Part shown: one piece after another, positions 61,554 to 64,000 of the stretch | How positions within the stretch are numbered: position 1 is the first letter of the stretch | Layout: every line of letters starts with the position of its first letter | Origin: Metopolophium dirhodum | Taxonomy: Eukaryota > Arthropoda > Insecta > Hemiptera > Aphididae | NCBI RefSeq assembly: GCF_019925205.1 | Contig: NC_083562.1 | Span: 28,830,001-28,894,000, forward strand | Direction of reading: 5' to 3' | DNA length: 64,000 bases | Notes under the pieces: model-generated | Database searches by the model: none | The model's input: the letters and a program-made list of their open reading frames with translations, nothing else | What the model was told of the DNA's origin: nothing | Program-made: the position numbers and the translations under genes

Positions 61554-62580
61554 TCATATATATATAGTATAGGAAAATACAGTAATGGTGTTTTCCAAAG
61601 GTATACAATAGCTAGTCAATAGTATTGTAATTTGCATTTTTATATTTTATAATATTTCACAATAATTTTCTAGTTATTTTAGAATGTATTTTTTCACCCT
61701 AGTCAATTCCCAATGGTTCATGAATGTATTTTTTTTAGCCAATCACAATAATATGCAAATATGTAACGTTTTTATATACCATCGGTTGTTTTATCGAGAA
61801 ATATTACATACATTATTCATTCGTTTATTTATATCTGAAATCGTTTACCCATCCTGCAGTGTGATAGTAATATAGAATCAAAATTTAATAGATCATTGAT
61901 TTTTAAAATATCAGCCGGAAAAAACAAGTTTTTCAATAGTACAGTAGTATTAAACTATAGTCACAACGTTAACAGTTAAAAGTTAAGTGCTGTAGTATAC
62001 TTCTTAAACTGAAAGACAAACAACTTGTCCAGTGTCGGTTATCGACAAAAGAAGTATCAAAATCAATGTTGATATAGCCATAAAGGTATAATATATGACA
62101 CGACGGGTACCGAACAGTTCGTCAAAAGAGACTATTTGTCAAAAGTACAGCAGTTGGTCAAATAATACTTATTTTCGGATTGTTTGGACATTCGACGCTT
62201 AGTATTCACTTTCAGTCGATACCCAACATCTGATATCAAACTGTTCTCCAATTAGGTATATTAGTGGTACGTCGTCACGGCCATGCCACATAATATATTT
62301 AGCCCTGTTTTGTATGGTATTTATATGATGATATCAATTTTAAAAAGTGTGTTCTTTTTTATGTAAGTGGCTATTGACGTGCAATAATAACAAGATTGCA
62401 GAAGGCAATCATTTTACTATATTATATAAATTTTAAACGTTCAATTGATATACAAATATTGTTCGTTTCGACGGCTTAGTTTCATATATAATTTCCTTTT
62501 AGTGCGTTTTAGTGCCATGGCATGCCATAAATAAAAACCTCATTCCGCGAAATCAAGTACCTATATGAGTACCCACGTAC
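61554..62580. other. Intergenic DNA without recognised features
   Basis: AT-rich, no gene seen. Confidence 0.4.
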
Positions 62581-62584
62581 AAAA

Positions 62585-63058
62585 ATGTTTCTATTATTAT
62601 TGGTGAACAGCACTTTGACAAACGTTGTTGCAGCCGAATCGTTTTCGACAAACCAACACTCATTTGACGAAATGTTTTTGACCAACTGTCCTAGACATGT
62701 TGACGGACGTACGCGGTACTACATTATGGACAGCGTGCGGTGGCGCCGTCGTCGTCGACCGGGTCGATATGCGAGCTGCGGTTGTCGCGCACTTTTGGTC
62801 GGGACGGGGCGGGGCGCACAAAGTCCAAGCGGTTCGCAGCGATCGCCCCGACAGATGGCCGACGCGAAATTATACACTGCAGGCGGCGACGCTACACTCG
62901 ACAGTTGTTTGCTTTGCGCGGCCGGCTGGTGCGGCGGGCACGGTCGTTCGCCCGCTCCCCCCCGAGGGAGCGTTTCCAATTTAATTTCCTCGAAAACTCA
63001 TTTGCCGTCCGCAGATACGATCGCGCGCGTGACTGTCGGAAAAACCTTTACGGGGTGA
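62585..63058 (+). other. GC-rich island with overlapping open frames; coding status unknown
   Basis: From about 62690 to 63040 the DNA is strongly GC- and CpG-rich. Three long plus-strand frames (62585-63058, 62697-62984, 62740-63198) and one minus-strand frame (62979-62719) overlap, which high GC alone can produce. The first begins with a hydrophobic MFLLLLVNS segment, but I recognise no domain in any frame. Alternatives: CpG-island promoter, first exon of a gene beyond the window, or a repeat. Confidence 0.3.
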
Positions 63059-63830
63059 TTCACCCGACCGTGCACGCCGGTCCCCATTTGTATCCATTAT
63101 TGTACGCGCGTTTATTTAAATATTCTGATTTTTGTAAATTTCATATAACCAGCTATACCTACAACCTGCTTGAGATCTGCATGTTTTTCAATTCTTAATG
63201 TTTATTTTTACTCCTCGATGAGTGTCCTCCTGCGACGATACAAACTTCTTTTAACGAGAACCCATCCTTCTTTTACTGTAAATGATTTAGTGGATATTGT
63301 TTTGAAAACGTTAATATATTTAGTAATATACTAATTATGTATATACACCCATTTATAAAAATTAAAAAAATATAAAACTGATGTAATAGGATTGTATATA
63401 GTATTTATTATATTATTTGGACCATTTTTATAAACTATAAATGTTGATAGATCAATACATTTAATAATAATCATTTTTAAATAACCACAGCCTCCATATC
63501 TTCCGAAGCCAATATCATGGACCTACAAAGTCTATAGTACGCAAATTTAGTAACTCAAAAACTACTCGTTCGAATTTTGATATCAATAGGTTAAAGTTTT
63601 CAGAAAAATTAGCCACTAAATAATGTACAAATAAAAGTGGGACTATCATTTGAAAAACAAAAGTTTGCACCTCCACAGTATACTCCTGAAGTAAAGTACA
63701 AACAAATCTCAAGAATTTGTAAATATGGTATTTATAAGTATATTTAAAAATTCTAAAAATCACATTTTGAATGTCTAAATTATTAGAGAAATCAAAGGGA
63801 GAGCATATTTAGTGTTTGTATGTTTAATAT
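63052..63830. repeat. Foldback family F copy, both arms visible
   Basis: Left arm begins GGGGTGATTCACCCGACCG and includes GAGTGTCCTCCTGCG and TTTACTGTAAATGATTTAGTGG. The right arm (about 63540-63800) contains TACTCGTTCGAATTTTGAT, CACTAAATAATGTACA and CAGTATACTCCTG, roughly the inverse order and strand of the left arm. Confidence 0.55.
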
Positions 63831-64000
63831 AACAATGTGCATACGATCTGCGTGTGTACCATATTGTAAACCCTGTGGCTACAATTTACGTCTGTATATA
63901 ATAGTGGTCGTATGAGGCCTCATATTTTAGATTTTATTTTTAATTTTGCATTTGCATTGTCAAAATAAAAATATAATAATACGTACAAGCAGGCGTGGAA

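Noticed and set aside
1..64000. CRISPR array, operon or prokaryotic defence system
   Set aside because: No regularly spaced short repeats and no bacterial-style gene clusters; the window is clearly a spliced eukaryotic genome.

Overview
This window is nuclear DNA of an intron-rich, very AT-rich animal genome, most likely a hemipteran insect and probably an aphid. That reading rests on the base composition, the short exons with GT-AG introns, the frequent TAGGTACCTA-type words and the dense small repeats; I could not test it with a database. There are no bacterial-style genes, and most short open frames are random or repeat-derived.

Layout. (1) 1.25-12.89 kb, plus strand: a five-exon gene for an RGK-family (Rad/Gem/Rem/Kir) small GTPase. 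The splices join into one 334-residue frame, with a G1 P-loop, an NKxD motif, no canonical DxxG and the RGK-type C-terminal tail. (2) 12.9-21.8 kb: an intergenic repeat island. It holds a three-unit ~430-bp tandem array with an inverted partial fourth copy, a ~1.4-kb repeat apparently nested in an older foldback element, a hAT-like end, and a tRNA-type SINE with an 11-bp target duplication. (3) 21.8-42.66 kb, minus strand: a 25-exon gene for CC2D2A, the ciliary transition-zone (MKS/B9 complex) scaffold. The exons join without a frame break into 1,480 codons plus stop. They carry the coiled-coil, the N-terminal C2-like domain, the second C2 domain, the degenerate transglutaminase-like region and the highly conserved C-terminus. 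Its introns host a tRNA SINE, a second 1.4-kb repeat copy and several MITE-like elements. (4) 42.66-64 kb: no convincing gene. It holds hAT-type MITEs (one with an 8-bp target duplication), 5S-rRNA-like SINEs, copies of a foldback family and a few GC/CpG-rich islands that could be promoters or 5' non-coding exons of genes outside the window.

The two genes are convergent (RGK plus, CC2D2A minus) and have no obvious shared function. RGK proteins regulate voltage-gated calcium channels and the cytoskeleton. CC2D2A gates cilia, which in insects are restricted to sensory neurons and sperm. I see no gene cluster that would be a new biological system. The most interesting structure is the set of SINE-like elements that share one 3' tail but carry either a tRNA-like or a 5S-rRNA-like promoter head.
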